This document shows positions 13,156-25,520 of a stretch of 64,000 nt of DNA, one piece after another. The stretch's first letter is position 1, and every line of letters starts with the position of its first letter. The notes beneath the pieces are model-generated. The model did not search any database, was not told the origin of the DNA, and saw nothing but the letters and a program-made list of their open reading frames with translations. Origin of the DNA: Cycas panzhihuaensis. Taxonomy: Eukaryota > Cycadophyta. The stretch is taken from positions 193,075,741 through 193,139,740 of the forward strand of contig CM041465.1 of assembly GCA_023213395.1 (NCBI GenBank), in the 5' to 3' direction. Both the position numbers and the translations under genes were made by a program.

Positions 13156-13800
13156 TGTTGAGAAGATAAGGTCTAAACCTTTAAACTGCCACCAAGATCT
13201 AAACTATTCTTGCAACTAGTTACAAGAATTGAAACTAAAATTTAACATGCAAGTTATTAAACCATAGATAAAATAATAAAAGGAAGAAAGCTAAACATCA
13301 CATGTACACCCGATAAAACGTGGTAAAACTCTAATAGTGTGCTAGGGAAACATCCATACAGGAAATGTATCAATCTTTATTATTATAGAATGGAGAAAAT
13401 ATACATAATTATATAGCAAAGTTCTCACAACAACAACAACCAACTACCCAACTTCTCATAGTATATCAAATACTATCAACATAGTGAAAAATTCCCTAAA
13501 TTGGGCTACATGAGAGTCTCATCCAAGGCATAAATATCGATCATAGAATCTAGCGTATTTTGAGTGAATGACCCTGATTCTCTTTACAGTTTAATATACT
13601 TTCTAGTGCTAAATTTTTGGGTTGGGGGCTATTGCCCCTGAACCCCCACTTTATAGGGGTCGTTCCACACCCCGAGCACCCCCTTAGCCAAGGGGGGCTC
13701 CTGCTCCCCTTAAAACCCCCCGAGGAAGTTTTGGGGGGAAACTGCACTACCAACATGTCAAAATTTTAGCCTCCAACCATTGTTGTCACATTACCTAACA
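13156..13800 (-). repeat. CopC 5' LTR
   Basis: It matches 8461-9107 along its length and has clean TGTTGAG...CCTAACA ends and the TCACA duplication directly to its right. The GC-rich foldable block is at about 13618-13745. Confidence 0.9.
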
Positions 13801-13805
13801 TCACA

Positions 13806-14013
13806 AATAATCTTACTAATCTTAGGTAAAGAACAAACACTTACTATCACTCTAGAATGTATCCTAGCTAACAGACAATGCCATCTCTAAAATTGGTCAA
13901 TTTCTAAATATTTAATATAGTGGGTTTGTTATAGACTAAATAAATCTACTTGGGATTCAAATAAGTTTATCAAGTGATATCCTCATCTCAAATGCTTCAA
14001 GGACATAGCATTT
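13806..14013 (+). pseudogene. GypB1 pol C-terminus with degenerate chromodomain
   Basis: After CopC the Gypsy frame resumes. Residues reading WVCYRLNKSTWDSNKFI (about 13920-13970) fit the chromodomain pattern of a hydrophobic-x-W...TW. The tail ends in KGGDLL just before the polypurine tract, which is typical of chromovirus Pol ends. GypH has a clearer chromodomain for comparison. Identification rests on motif spacing, not on a profile search. Confidence 0.6.
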
Positions 14014-14024
14014 AAAGGAGGGGA
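14014..14024 (+). other. GypB1 polypurine tract
   Basis: AAAGGAGGGGA stands directly before the LTR start. It follows the end of Pol by only a few codons, as is common in chromoviruses. Confidence 0.65.
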
Positions 14025-14026
14025 CT

Positions 14027-14389
14027 TATTATATGATTAGTATTACTAGTCATGAAAAACATTAATATGTGGAAAGACTATAAATGGTTAAATGTGGTAT
14101 TAGTTATGAAACTTTGTATGTGGGCCCCTAAGACATCTAATAAAATATAATGCTACTTAGGCCACTAATAAGATTATTTAGAAGGAACCCTTGTTTGTCC
14201 ATTTAAGGGTCATAGATTATAGAAGAAGGAAGTCTTGTCATTTTTACTCTTAAGAGAATAGTACCATGATATTCATTTGGTGTTCTATTTATGCTCACTT
14301 ACATTAAAAGATAATAAATCTATTATAATTATCCTGATCTTTATTGTAATTACTAGCTTATAAGGAAATATAGTAGAGGCCACACTCTA
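14027..14389 (+). repeat. GypB1 3' LTR
   Basis: It aligns over its whole length with 37526-37875 (GypB2 5' LTR). Shared blocks include TATTATATGATTAG at the start, AAGGGTCATGGATTATAGAAG-type text in the middle and a CACACT-type end. The TG/CA ends have decayed. Here it lies after a polypurine tract, so it is the 3' LTR. Confidence 0.7.
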
Positions 14390-14394
14390 TTTTA

Positions 14395-14674
14395 TATGTG
14401 CTACTAGAAAAGTATATATAAATATAAATATATATAAGAAACTAACTTGTGGCACTACAATATAATGGATATAAAACCATGGGCTAAAAAAGATCCCATA
14501 AGATATCTGAAAAAATTTCTTAGAGGTTCTCACCCTTGAACCTCTACTTAGGGGGCCATTGGCTGCCAAGATCCCCTAGTCAAGGGCTCTTCTTAAGCCC
14601 TTAAACCCCTGAAAGAGCTTATGTATAATGCCTATACCCATGTAATACTTGAAAAGTGTTTAATATATCTAATA
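14395..14674 (-). repeat. CopE 3' LTR (left border approximate)
   Basis: It ends TATCTAATA before a purine-rich minus-strand run. It shares the order of motifs with 18760-19076, including CACCCTTGAACCTCTACTTAG-like text and an AAGGGCTCTTCTTAAGCCC-like part. The left half is hard to align and may be truncated. Confidence 0.5.
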
Positions 14675-17600
14675 ATCACCCATTTATTGAATACATTGTA
14701 AGAAACTTATATATATAAACTACCAAATACCAAAATAGAAAACACCCATTATCTTTCTACACTAACTAATTTTTTTTATACTAATAAGTCTAGTCAATAA
14801 GTCCACCTTGTAGTATTTAACTATATCTCTTACAAAATAGAACTACACATCAATATGGTTTAATTAAGCATAAAAAGAGGGGATTCTTGCCAAACAAATT
14901 ATATTTTAACTATCACAATCTATCCTTATAACTTCCAATTTAAATCAAATATTTGTATATAATATCTATAACTAAATAACTTTATTTCATATATGAATAG
15001 CTACTAAGTACTTTACTTCTATACTTAAACAACTAACTACCTCTTGCTCATCCAACTGACTATAGTAACAAAGAGGGTAAATATATACCAACTTATAGAT
15101 CTTTTACTATCAAGATCTCTTATCTAATTAACATCAACAAAACCTTTTAAATGTACTATTCTACTCTCCATGGGACTTTCTTGATAACAAATTCTATAGT
15201 TGAATGTGCCTTATAAATACTTAATTTTTCTTTTTATAATAACCTAATCCTCAATACATGGGTTTGACATGTATCTGCTAACAAATTTAAGCGCATGGGC
15301 AATGTTTGGTTGAGTATAGACTATTGATTATATCAAACTTCTAACTACACTTATATAGGATATAAAAGACATCTCCTTAACATCTTTGTAAGCCTTTAGG
15401 TATTGCTCAACTGATAATTTGTAACAAACAAAGAAAGGGATATTAACTAGTATGCAATCTTACATTCTAAACTACTATAATATTGTATCACTGTATCATC
15501 TTCGATTTAGCAAAATCTTATTATTTTTCTTATCTCTCTTAATCTCAAAGCCAAAAATGAAATATATAACATTGAGATCCTTCATCTCAAAATGAGATGC
15601 CAATTGAGATTTTATAAACCAGATCATTCTTTTACTGCTACTTATTATAATATGTCATAAATATATAAATCCAAGATAATAAAATGATCATGAACTGATT
15701 TGTAATAGATACACTAATTAGTTTTGTAATACACAAAGTTGTCTCTCAACATATATGAATCAAATTTCTAGTACTATATTATTGGTGACTATTTCAAATC
15801 TAATAAAGATTTCTTTAACCTATACAACAAACTCTCCCCACTCATAACTTCAAAACTTTTAGGATATAATATATAAATTTCTTTCTTAAGGTCACCATGA
15901 AGAAAAGTTATCTTTACATCCATTTGATCCACCTTAAGGTCATAGGTAATTACTACAACCAATAGAAATATAATTAAACCTATCCTTATAATAGAAGAAA
16001 ATACCTCACTAAAATCTATTCATTTTGCTTGGGGATAATTATGTACTATTAAATAAGCCTTGTACATTTCCATAGTACCATTTGTCTTAAACTTATTCTT
16101 AAAGATCCAATTATTATTAATGAGTTCTTTACCATTGAGAAGCTTCACTAAATCCCATGTTTTATTCTTGTCCAAGGCATTTATTTCATCTTCCATGACC
16201 ATCTTCTAGAGTTGGTTCTCTTTTGATTTTGAGGTTCTTAAAGAATATATTGATCATCACCTGTAATAGCTAAAATAAGTGAGAAATAATAAAAGTGTTT
16301 AAGAATATACCTATTAGTATGTCTACTCACACGAGTTAATCTTCTTAGGTTAGGGGTCTCTTGAGGTTAGGCCACTTCCTCTTTAGTTGATTTATATTCT
16401 TAGGTAGAATCTTTATCTCTTGTCTTAAATCATACCTTCCTAAAGTCTTCCTCCTTTAGTTATTCTTCTTACTTTAGAGACTTAAACTTCTATCTAAAGA
16501 TAACATTATAGCTATATATAAATTTTTATATTTCTACCCCTTTATACCCTCATCATAACCAATATAAGTGGACTTTTTTTCCTTTAAATTAAGATTCATT
16601 CTCTATAGGCTAGGAACATGTATAAAATCTTTACAACTAAAAATTCTAAGGTGGCCAAGAGATGGTTTCTTACTTGACCATGCTTCTTTATGTATTTTGT
16701 TCAATAAAGTAAATCCAAATGATGTATTTATTAAGTAACTCATAGTTATCTTAGTCTCATCTATAACTTCTTTTTAAAACTAGTAGCACTAAACATTCTC
16801 TTCATTTTCTCCAATAGGGCCCTACTCATCCTTTTAGTAACTCTATTATGTCATGATGTATAAGGAGTTATCTTCTAGCTCGTTATTTTACACTACTTAT
16901 AGAACTTCTCAAACTTATTTAAGCAAAATTCACCTCTATTATTAGTTCCAAGCATCTTGATCCTCCTATCATTTTAATTTTCTACTAAGAACTTGAATTT
17001 ACTAAGAATATCAATTTTTTTTTTAAGAAAGTATAACCTCTCTTTCTTGAAAATTCATATATGAATGAGATAAAGCACATGGACTCACCTAGTAAGTGAA
17101 TATCAATAGGTCTAAAAACATCATTATATAGAAGTTATAGAACCCCTTCTAGTTTTTTTAAGCTAAAAGAAAAACTTACATGATTATGTTTAACATAAAC
17201 ATAATGCTCAAAAAAATTAAAATCAAAGGAGATATTAGTTCCAGAGATATCTTCAATCATACTTTTAGAGAATAAACCATAGAGGCCTTTTTCTCCATCA
17301 TGGCCTAATCTTTGATGCCATAATATAGTCTTACTAGTTAGCAACATTTGGGTCTTGTCTCTATTTCTACTATATTTTGTAATAGCCAAGCTATAATTAT
17401 CAACACATAATGTGTTTATGTTAAGCTTGTAAAGTGTTCCAAATAAAATACCTATTACTAATACGAATGCTCCTCAAACCTTTTCTTAACTACCTTTATT
17501 AAAAATCACTTTGATTCTTGCATCACCTAGTTAACTAATAGATAATAGACTTATTACCAAACTAGGGATATAATTGACATCAGGAATAATTTTAATCCTT

Positions 17601-18610
17601 TGTCCTTAAATCAAATATTTACTCTTCCAAGACCCATGATTTTATATAGTTAATGGTTTCTTGAGAATACTTTACCTCTATCAAAATTTTCATGCTCATA
17701 GAACCACTCCTTATGGAGAGTTATGTAAAGTTAGACACTAAAACCAATTAACCAAGACTCAATATTTGACATCTTAATTAAGTTAGCTAATACATATCAT
17801 CATCAACTTTATTAGTAGTTTTTTATTTTCATGAAAGAAGTAATTTTAGGTGGATTTCTCTTATCAACCTTGGCTTTATACTAGATTTTAAAATGGCTTG
17901 CCTTCTTGTATCTCTAATATATTGTCAAACTTCTCCCTAAAGATTTAGATTTTCCTCTAGAATTTGGTTGCCTATTCCTAAACCTTTGTTGGTTATGATT
18001 TAACGCACAACCTCTCACCTTCAATACGTCTTTTATATGATCTATATAATACATCTCCATTAACACTTCTAATAATAGATCAATAATAACTTTAGCAATC
18101 TTTATAATGGTAGCAATCATATTATTTATTGCTTTTATAACATTAACCTAAGAATTGAAAAGTGAATATAATATGGTAATGCACTTATCTTCAAACATCA
18201 TTATCCCAACTAAAATAAGCTATCTCATTATAGTGTTAGAAGTAGTTAGATGATCTATAATGATATCTCCATCATTCATGCTAACTGAATATAACTTTTT
18301 TGAAGAAATAACTTCTTAACTAGAGACTTTATTTGATGCAAATAATGTAACTTATTCCATAGGTCCTTAGGCATAGGCTTTGAAGAAACATTCAATAAGA
18401 CCATGTTTGAAAAGCATAATCTTATGGAACTAATTACCTTTCTACCAAGCTTTTATTAATATTCATTAACTATACCTATAGGTTTTGTATCTAACATAGT
18501 GATCCATTGTTCCTTCTTAATGAAGATATCCTCCATATTTAATTTTTATAGCTTAAGGTTTTGGGTAATAAATTTTTTAACCTCTATCCTTATAGCACTT
18601 GCCATGTTTT
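14675..18610 (-). pseudogene. CopE gag-pol relic
   Basis: Gag starts near 18604 (MASAIRIEVKKF) and includes MEDI at about 18535, as in UBN2-type Gag. A GAG-pre-integrase box, LWHQRLGHDGEKGLYGLF, lies at about 17330-17270. RT N-terminal text DEINALDKNKTWDLVKL is at about 16190, followed by WIFKNKF. The conserved catalytic box could not be found intact. Many stops and frameshifts make this one of the oldest copies in the window. Confidence 0.7.
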
Positions 18611-18759
18611 TTTCATATAAGTTTGCTAGACAAAGCACCCACTCAACAAAAGGTTTCCTATAAAACTAAAACCCTAACTATAATATTAAATGAAGGGAAA
18701 TAAAATAGATGAATAATATAATAATATAACTTATACAATATAAAAATTAAATATATAGA

Positions 18760-19076
18760 TACTTCAAGTACATTAATAAGAACAACTAAAGATTTGTATC
18801 TAATCATAGACTATTTTATTACTTAGAGTAATAACCAAAGAATTATAGACTAAAGACCCCAACTCCTAAATCCTCGTCCTCATCTAACCTTTATATATAT
18901 ATTGCTATAGAAGTATATATCCTTAGGGTCCTTCACCCCTAAACCCCTACTTGGGTATCTATTGGCCCCAAAACTTCTTAATTAAGGGCCCTTCTTGTGC
19001 TATTAGACCCCTAAAAGAGTCTTGAGGATAATACCTAGACCATATAATACTTTTAAAATGTTTACTATATCTAACA
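18760..19076 (-). repeat. CopE 5' LTR (right border at TATCTAACA)
   Basis: It shares the G/C-rich block and the terminal TATATCTAACA with the left copy. It lies to the right of the gag start, as a minus-strand 5' LTR should. No clear primer site was recognised to its left. Confidence 0.45.
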
Positions 19077-19830
19077 TCCTTAAGGAATGCTTAAGTGGAT
19101 AATCATGTCATTATAAACCATACTACTAACACATATCCTTGTAAAAATAGAATATTATTTCTTATTAAGTGCATACAAAGGTTATGAAGGATGCTAAAGC
19201 TTCTTCTCATAGAGTTAAGAAGAAATTATAGGAAGTTATACTATGGTTTAGTGTTACAACCCAAGTCATTATAGTTCCTTAAAGGTCAACACTAACTATC
19301 TTAAATGTTAGAATACATGAAACTTAATCAAAGTCAATGTAGCACAAAAAAATATTAAATAAATATTATTAGTCTAGGTGGATAGTTAATATATTCCAAG
19401 ATATTTACTCAAAAAATTTTCAACTAAATTACTATATCAAGAAATAGAATTCATTGGAACAATTACACTCTTATATACTTTCATATATATAGAATTTCAT
19501 ATACATACTTTTGTTAAAATTTTCAAATAGATTACTCAAATGGATTAACTACCCAACCATTTAAAAACCCAAAGGAAATTTACCCTTAAGATAAAGCACA
19601 TGACCTAAATATTGGAGCACTAGTAATGCACTCAACTATCGACCTAAAGGCCAAGGTAAATATCATACACACAATTTCATTAAGAGTTATAAAATTAATC
19701 TTAGGATTTATATACAAAAATTAATATTATAAAATATAATGGTGGTATTACACTACATGTAGAATTTTATGAAGTTAATCTATTAATATTATCAACCAAT
19801 AAACTAACATGTCCTATAATATATAAATCT

Positions 19831-20050
19831 TTAAAGGAATAGAGAATACATCAACCAAATTCCTTTCAAGCACTTAAAAGAATAGGGAATACATCAACCT
19901 AATTTTATTTCAAACACTCAGAGGAATAGGAAATATATCAACCTAATTTCCTTTTAAAATACTTAGAGGAATGGATAAATATAAACCTAATTTTATTTTA
20001 AAATATTTAAAGGAATGGGGAACACATCAATTGAATTTCCTTTTAAACTT
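19831..20050. repeat. Tandem repeat, about 5 copies of a 44-base unit
   Basis: Each unit contains GGAATAGGGAATACATCAAC-like text followed by TAATTTCCTTTTAAA-like text. Five diverged copies follow one another without gaps. Unit borders were set by eye. Confidence 0.75.
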
Positions 20051-20096
20051 TGACTTATCATAATAGAATAGTCTTAACAAGTTAAAATAGTATTCC

Positions 20097-20126
<30 letters not shown>
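20097..20126. repeat. (AT)n microsatellite
   Basis: An uninterrupted AT run of about 30 bases. Confidence 0.9.
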
Positions 20127-20127
<1 letters not shown>

Positions 20128-20320
20128 TCCCAACTAAGTTAAGAGTCTTTTGTAGGATGATAATGACTAATAAGGGAGTTGATTTTTTAAGAATCACCTC
20201 TTGTGGAATTTATTTTTAAGATAATCCCCTCTTTGTTATCTCTTTATAAAGCTATACAAAATTCTATCAATGGTTAACACTCCCAATAGACATATATCTA
20301 TAAGTATAGATGTAGACATT

Positions 20321-20510
20321 GGATATGAATGTCTCAATAATATGCTTACAAATATCTCTATAATATGGTTGTAAATGTATATTTGTAATATGGTTATAAA
20401 TATATCCTTGCAATATGGTTGTGAACATGTCTTTGTCATATGCTTATAAATATATATTTATAACACGGGTATGAATGTATCTCTACAATATCGCTATGAA
20501 TATCTTTTAT
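20321..20510. repeat. Tandem repeat, about 7 copies of a 25-base unit
   Basis: The unit reads about AATATGGTTGTAAATGTATA plus five bases (TTTGT or similar). Copies vary at a few positions but keep a constant 25-base spacing. It translates into a repetitive short frame that is not a gene. Confidence 0.8.
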
Positions 20511-20790
20511 GTTGTGTCTCTCGTTATTATATAATTTGTTTCCTCCCCAAAATATAACATAATACCATACCTCTTTTATTGGAATGAGTTTAATCATTAT
20601 ACCTCCTTGTACTTTATATTTTATCATTTATATTCTCCTATGATCCTTAATTTAATAAATTCAAAATTCTATATAATATCTAGCTAGTATGCATTATCAA
20701 GGTCACTAGAGTTCAAACTAATAGTTAAATATAGCTCTTAGTTGTGTTTAATTAGCTGTTAAATAACTAGTTAAATTTTTCGATATATGT

Positions 20791-21207
20791 ACTTAGTATG
20801 TATATTATTTTTAGCAAATAGTATTTCTTCTTTACATATGTGACTTACTATTAAGGATCGATTCCTTATCATGCATTTTTATCTTGTATACACAAGGATA
20901 GAGGACAAATTTCAACTAGAGTTAAAAGAGATTTTTAGATATAATTATACTAGACACTTTCACATTATTAAATAGAGTTGAATTTTGGAGAGAAATTTTG
21001 AAGTTGTGAATTTTCTATTATTTTATGTTTTGAATATCAATATTTGAGTAGATTTAAAGTAGTTTTATTTGAGTTATTCCTTAAACTTTAGAATCTTATT
21101 CAAATCTATGATATTAAGAGTCATTTATAATTGATTTTATTTATGTTCTAAAACTTAGAAAATAACTAGAGTAAGATAACTTTCTATGAAAATTACCATT
21201 TGTTTAA
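20791..21207 (+). repeat. Probable CopF 5' LTR (3' part; left border unknown)
   Basis: The DNA directly left of a clear primer site at 21210 must be LTR if that site is genuine. No second copy was found in the window, so neither the ends nor the length can be confirmed. The coordinate given for the left end is a placeholder for the AT-rich segment. Confidence 0.35.
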
Positions 21208-21209
21208 TA

Positions 21210-21221
21210 TGGTATCAAAGC
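21210..21221 (+). other. CopF primer-binding site
   Basis: TGGTATCAAAGC matches the plant initiator-Met primer site except for one base. The same variant is used by CopG (29988-29999 on the minus strand). Confidence 0.7.
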
Positions 21222-21578
21222 TTGATTACTCTTATTTTGATATGCTAAAGTTAGCCACTCTTACTTTGTGATATTAATGAACTAAAACTTGGTTGATTTC
21301 ATAGATTACATCTTTATATACTTGAATTATATATTCTTTTTTACAAAGTTACTTTATAGGAGTTATATCTCCTAAACAATAACTTTGTCTAAGGTGCTCT
21401 TTAGACTATTTTAAAGCTATAAATATGTTTTATTACATGAATATGAGGGGAGATTTATTTGAAATTTTTTCACCACTAAAAGCCCATAAGAAAGGATCTA
21501 AATATTTGGTTAAAATTTATGAACTTATTTCTACTATTTCAAAATTTTATTATTCTAATTAATCTCTTTTCTCAAGTC

Positions 21579-21627
21579 ATGGATCCCTTATACAAATTAT
21601 CTAATTTTGATAAGTTGGAACCATTCT
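21579..21627 (+). pseudogene. CopF gag, 5' part
   Basis: The ATG at 21579 begins MDPLYKLSNFDKLEP. It is cut after 16 codons by the CopG LTR. The remaining gag is at 30395-31000. Confidence 0.65.
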
Positions 21628-22016
21628 TATTAAAACTCATCTAGAATCTAAAATCTATATGCATCTATCATAAACAAAGATAAACTATTAAAATTAAGTA
21701 ATAGACATACAAATGAGGATAAAACTGAGATGAATCAAAGTTCACAAGCAAATTAGTCATCGTGTGAGGCTCCAAACTAGTAGAGCTTCTATGTAAACAA
21801 AGTTCCAATGTATAAATGAATTATGTAGGGCTTAATTTATAATATCTCACTAATATTTATAACAATATCATTGGCTGACTTAATGGCACATATGATAGAC
21901 TTGCCATAATTACATAATCTAATTAAATTTACAACAAAGGTTACCTATAGTCTATAATATACATATAATAAATATAAATTACTTTGAAATGAAGGTGTCA
22001 TTAGAATGTTTTAACA
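21628..22016 (-). repeat. CopG 3' LTR
   Basis: As read on the plus strand it starts TATTAAAACTCATC (TG decayed to TA) and ends GTTTTAACA. It aligns with 30000-30389 throughout. Confidence 0.87.
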
Positions 22017-22028
22017 TCCTCCCTTAAT
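22017..22028 (-). other. CopG polypurine tract
   Basis: The minus strand reads TTAAGGGAGGA next to the 3' LTR start. Confidence 0.65.
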
Positions 22029-22029
22029 G

Positions 22030-25000
22030 GAAGCTTCATTTCTTTTGATGCTGAGGTTATGTCAAAACCATTCAAACTTTGGTTTACTAAGTGCTTTGGT
22101 GAAGATGTCTGCAACCTAGTCCTCAATTGACTAGTAAATAAGATTAACTTCTTTGTTTTGGACATGTTTACAAATGAAGTAATGATGGACCTCAATATTC
22201 TTAGTTTGGTATGAAAAATTAGATTCTTCATCATCTTTAACACACTTTGGTTGTCACAATAGAGAATAGTAGGTGCATGTTATTGAAGTCCAAACTTGAC
22301 AAGAATCCTTCTGAGCCAAATCAACTCTATTATTGCATGGAAAACTACTTTATATTCTACTTCAATGGAGGAAAGGGTACCATTTGTTTGATTCTTATAG
22401 CTCCAAGATATTGCAATTAAATTCATGTCAAAATAATATCCTAAAGTTGAATGGTAGGTGTTTTAGCAACCTGCCCAATCAATATCTATATGTCCTCTCA
22501 AGATAGGAGAATCAATTTAGTTATAATTAAGACTAAATTGATGTGTACTATGAATATATTTGAGTATCTTAGTTGTGGATTTCTAATAAGATATTTTAGG
22601 TTGTGACATGTAGCTAGAGTAGATCTCAACTACATATAATATATTTGGTTAAGTATGGGTGAGATAGATAAGGCTCCCAACTAACTACTAGTACAAAGTG
22701 GGATCAAATGACTTTCCTTACTTTTCCAAGTTTAATTTGGTTCTAGTTTCCATAGAAATTAGAGAAGGATTAAAATTTTTCATCCTAAATCTCTGTAAGA
22801 GCTCATTGGCATATTTTGTTTGAGATAGGAAGATGTAGCCTGGTTCTTACTAAACTTCAATTCCAAGGAAGTAATGAAGCAATCAAAGATCTATTATCTT
22901 GAAGTTACTTTTTAGTTTTGATTAAAGTCAAGTTATGCCTTTGATGTTATTGCTAGTGATTACAAGATCATCCACATAAAAAATAATAATTATGATCAAG
23001 TTATCTCTAACCCGAATATATAGGTCTATGTTAGAGGGTAAATGATTGAATCTATGATGGGTGAGAAAGGCATTAGTCTTCATATACCAGGCATGTGGTA
23101 CCTACTTTAGTCCATATAATGCTTTCTTGAGCTCACATACTAAGTGTTCTTAGCCTTGAATAATATAACTAGGGGGTTGTTTCATGAAAACCTCTTCTTT
23201 GAGCTCTCCATTAAGGAAAGCACTCTCCGCATCTATTTGGTAGACAAGCTAGTTGAATTGGGCTACAAGTGACATTACCGAATGGAATGTATAAGATAAG
23301 CTTTGTGATACTTGATAGTACCATTTACATAGAATATAGTTTTGTACAACCATTTACAATCAATTACCTTTTTCTTAGGTGGTAATTTTATCAACTCTCA
23401 AGTTTTATTTTTGATGATAGAGTTTATCTCTTCATTTATAACTATTTTTTACATTTGGTCTTTGACTACCTCCTTAAATGTGGAAGGCTTAGGACTTTCT
23501 AGGACACATGCCATTAAGGCAAAGTTTGTGGAGTGTCTCATCTTTGAAGGCCTTTTGGTAGTTTTAGGGGAATGAGGAGCATCTTTTAATAATTATTGAA
23601 CCTACTTGGGAGGTGGTTGAATGCTATTGGATTCTACTTAAAGGTTATCAAATGAAATAGGTGGCATGGTTATGCTTGCTTTTATTATAGAAGAGGAGGC
23701 TACTATAATTAATGAAGGACTTAGTGTGTAAGAGGTGGCTGGTACTAATGGATTTAGAATTTATCTAAGAGGCACTTAAGGTGAACCAAATTCATTTACT
23801 ACTACAAACTAAATTTGAGGTGAATTTAGGTCCTATAAATCTTTAGCAAATATTATGTTATAAGTTGTATATGCTTGGTTCCCAATAATTTCAAATACTT
23901 TGTAGGTTTTGCAACCAAGGAAGATGCATTTCAAGCTCTTATCATCAAGCTTATTTCTATTCTCCTTTGGAATAAGTTTATATGCTATGCATCCAAATGT
24001 CTTCAAGTGTGTAATAGTTGGTTTCAATCCTGATCAAGCTTCTTTATGAGTAATGTTCCTAATCGTAATAGTGGGACTTATGTTGGTTAGGTATGTAGTA
24101 GTTACAATTGAATCAACCTAAAATCTGATAGCAAGTTTAGAAGCATTAAGCATGGTTTTTCCTTTGTTCACCAATGTCTGGTTCATCCTTTTGGCGGTGA
24201 AAATTGCATTGAATGCCATGTTACTTGCAAAAATTATTGAATTAATTGGAGATATATTTGTCACCATTATTAGATCTTAGAGTCTTGATTATCATGCCGC
24301 TCTCATTTTAAATTGTAATTTTAAACTCTTTGAATTTATCTAAGGCTTGGTACTTATTTCTCAGGAAGTAGACCCACACTTTCTTTAAGAATTCATCTAT
24401 GAATATCATGAAATATAGGCTTCTATTGAGTGATTATATGAATATGGGGCTACAAATGTTTGAGTGGACTGACTCTAATAGTGCAAAGACTCTCCATGCA
24501 TTCTTAGAAGGGAATTTTTCTCTCTAGTGCTTTCCCTTTAGGCATGCCTCATAGATACTACTATATTTCCTAATTTTGGTTAAACCATGTACAATGTTAA
24601 GCCTATATATAACATTCAAGCTTTTTATATTCAAGTGACCTAGGCATTGATGCCATAATTAGTCTTTAGAGTAGTTTGAAGTGACCTTTTCCTTTAAATA
24701 AGAGAATTCTCTTAGTTCTTGGATATAAGGAGATTCTTCAACTATTATATCTTTCCCCTTATTAAGTTGAGTACTTTGGGCTATTGAGTAGGATTCCTTT
24801 ATTTAACTATTTGTAAGGGGGATTCCTTTCTAGTTTCATATTTTATGATGGTACATATGCCCTAACTAAAGAGGACATTTGAGTTCTACTTATCTATTTG
24901 ATTGATGGAGAGCAAGTTTATTTTCATGCCTAGAATAAGAAATACATTATTGATATGGTGCTTGATATTGAAATCTTTTAATACTACTAGGGCCCTTCCA

Positions 25001-25520
25001 ATTTTGGTCATATCATACATCAAGTTATCACTAAATATGATTATTTAAGTGTTTATTGGATAGGTCTCTTCTAACATCTTTTCTAAGCCAATCATATAAC
25101 AAGTTACCCCTCAGTCAAAGAGTCATGAGTTATCATTAAGCTAAGAAGATAATATTGTAAAAAGCAAGTTTTAGGAGGAGGAATCTTGGTTATCTACCAC
25201 ATTAACTCCTTGCTATTAAATGTTGTACCAGTTCCTTTGATTCCTATTATAGAACCACTGCTTGTTTTGTGGTCTTTAGTTCTAAGTAGGTCTAGGATTC
25301 CAATTTTGTTGATAGAATTGGTTAGGTTGTTGAAATGATGGCCCTCCTTATGGATAGAAAGGGCCTCCTTGATGTGAAATAGGGCCATCTTGTTGGAAAT
25401 AGGGGTCTCTTTATTATAGAATATGGCATCCTTATTGTGGATAAGGTACTCTTTGTGGAGGGCATGATCCTCCTTGTTGATAACTTTGTCCTTATTGATG
25501 ATAGTTTTATCCACCTTCTT
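22030..25520 (-). pseudogene. CopG pol relic
   Basis: Reading leftward: protease remains near 25120-24880; GAG-pre-integrase LWHQCLGHLNIK near 24660; integrase with FIDEF near 24395 and RSNNGDKYIS near 24270; a Copia linker box at 24027-23833 (HLKTFGCIAYKL, then KCIFLGCKTYK); RT with intact YVDDL near 22975; and RNase H ending near 22040. RNase H includes NMSKTKKLILFTSQ at about 22180. The stretch at 25194-25514 translates as a low-complexity Lys/Asn/His frame and probably covers the degraded Gag tail and zinc-knuckle zone. Numerous stops occur, often TAG at Gln. Confidence 0.78.

Larger units (their letters stand above)
8461..13800 (-). mobile_element. CopC: nearly complete Copia element inserted in GypB1
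   Basis: Two similar LTRs (8461-9107 and 13156-13800) flank a Copia gag-pol. The 5-base target duplication TCACA is perfect (8456-8460 and 13801-13805). The primer site is complementary to an initiator-Met-type tRNA end, and a polypurine tract adjoins the 3' LTR. Most of gag-pol stays in one frame with a single frameshift in a T run near 11540, so it is among the best-preserved elements here. Gag shape and domain order resemble the Tork/Tnt1-like Copia lineage; the lineage is inferred. Confidence 0.9.
6205..14389 (+). mobile_element. GypB1: Ty3/Gypsy chromovirus relic, split by CopC
   Basis: RT, RNase H, integrase and a degenerate chromodomain follow in Gypsy order, then a polypurine tract and a 3' LTR. 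The coding part is interrupted at 8460 by CopC and resumes at 13806 after a 5-base target duplication. The gag, protease and 5' LTR are absent and probably lie left of CopA1, outside the window. The LTR is related to the one at 37526 (GypB2). Confidence 0.8.
14395..19076 (-). mobile_element. CopE: heavily decayed Copia element
   Basis: Minus-strand remains of Gag (from about 18604), GAG-pre-integrase and RT lie between two LTR-like segments that share a G/C-rich block with the CopC LTRs. The left border is uncertain and abuts the GypB1 3' LTR. No target duplication could be recognised, so the outer limits are approximate. Confidence 0.65.
19077..20790. other. Unassigned AT-rich stretch with two tandem arrays
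   Basis: No domain, LTR pair or credible gene was recognised. The stretch holds a 44-base array (19831-20050), an (AT)n run (20097-20126) and a 25-base array (20321-20510). It may be old LTR or intergenic DNA. The short frames on the minus strand between 20236 and 20627 are made by the 25-base repeats. Confidence 0.5.

Noticed and set aside
12848-13219. 123-codon plus-strand frame over CopC gag
   Set aside because: Antisense shadow of the gag start; the minus strand encodes the known Gag pattern.
20321-20510. Possible CRISPR-like array
   Set aside because: Units follow without spacers of unique sequence and the context is a plant nuclear genome; it is a simple tandem repeat.
20236-20627. 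Two short minus-strand frames
   Set aside because: They arise from the 25-base tandem array.
25194-25514. 106-codon Lys/His/Asn-rich minus-strand frame as an independent gene
   Set aside because: It lies inside CopG between Gag and protease and is low-complexity; best read as degraded element sequence.
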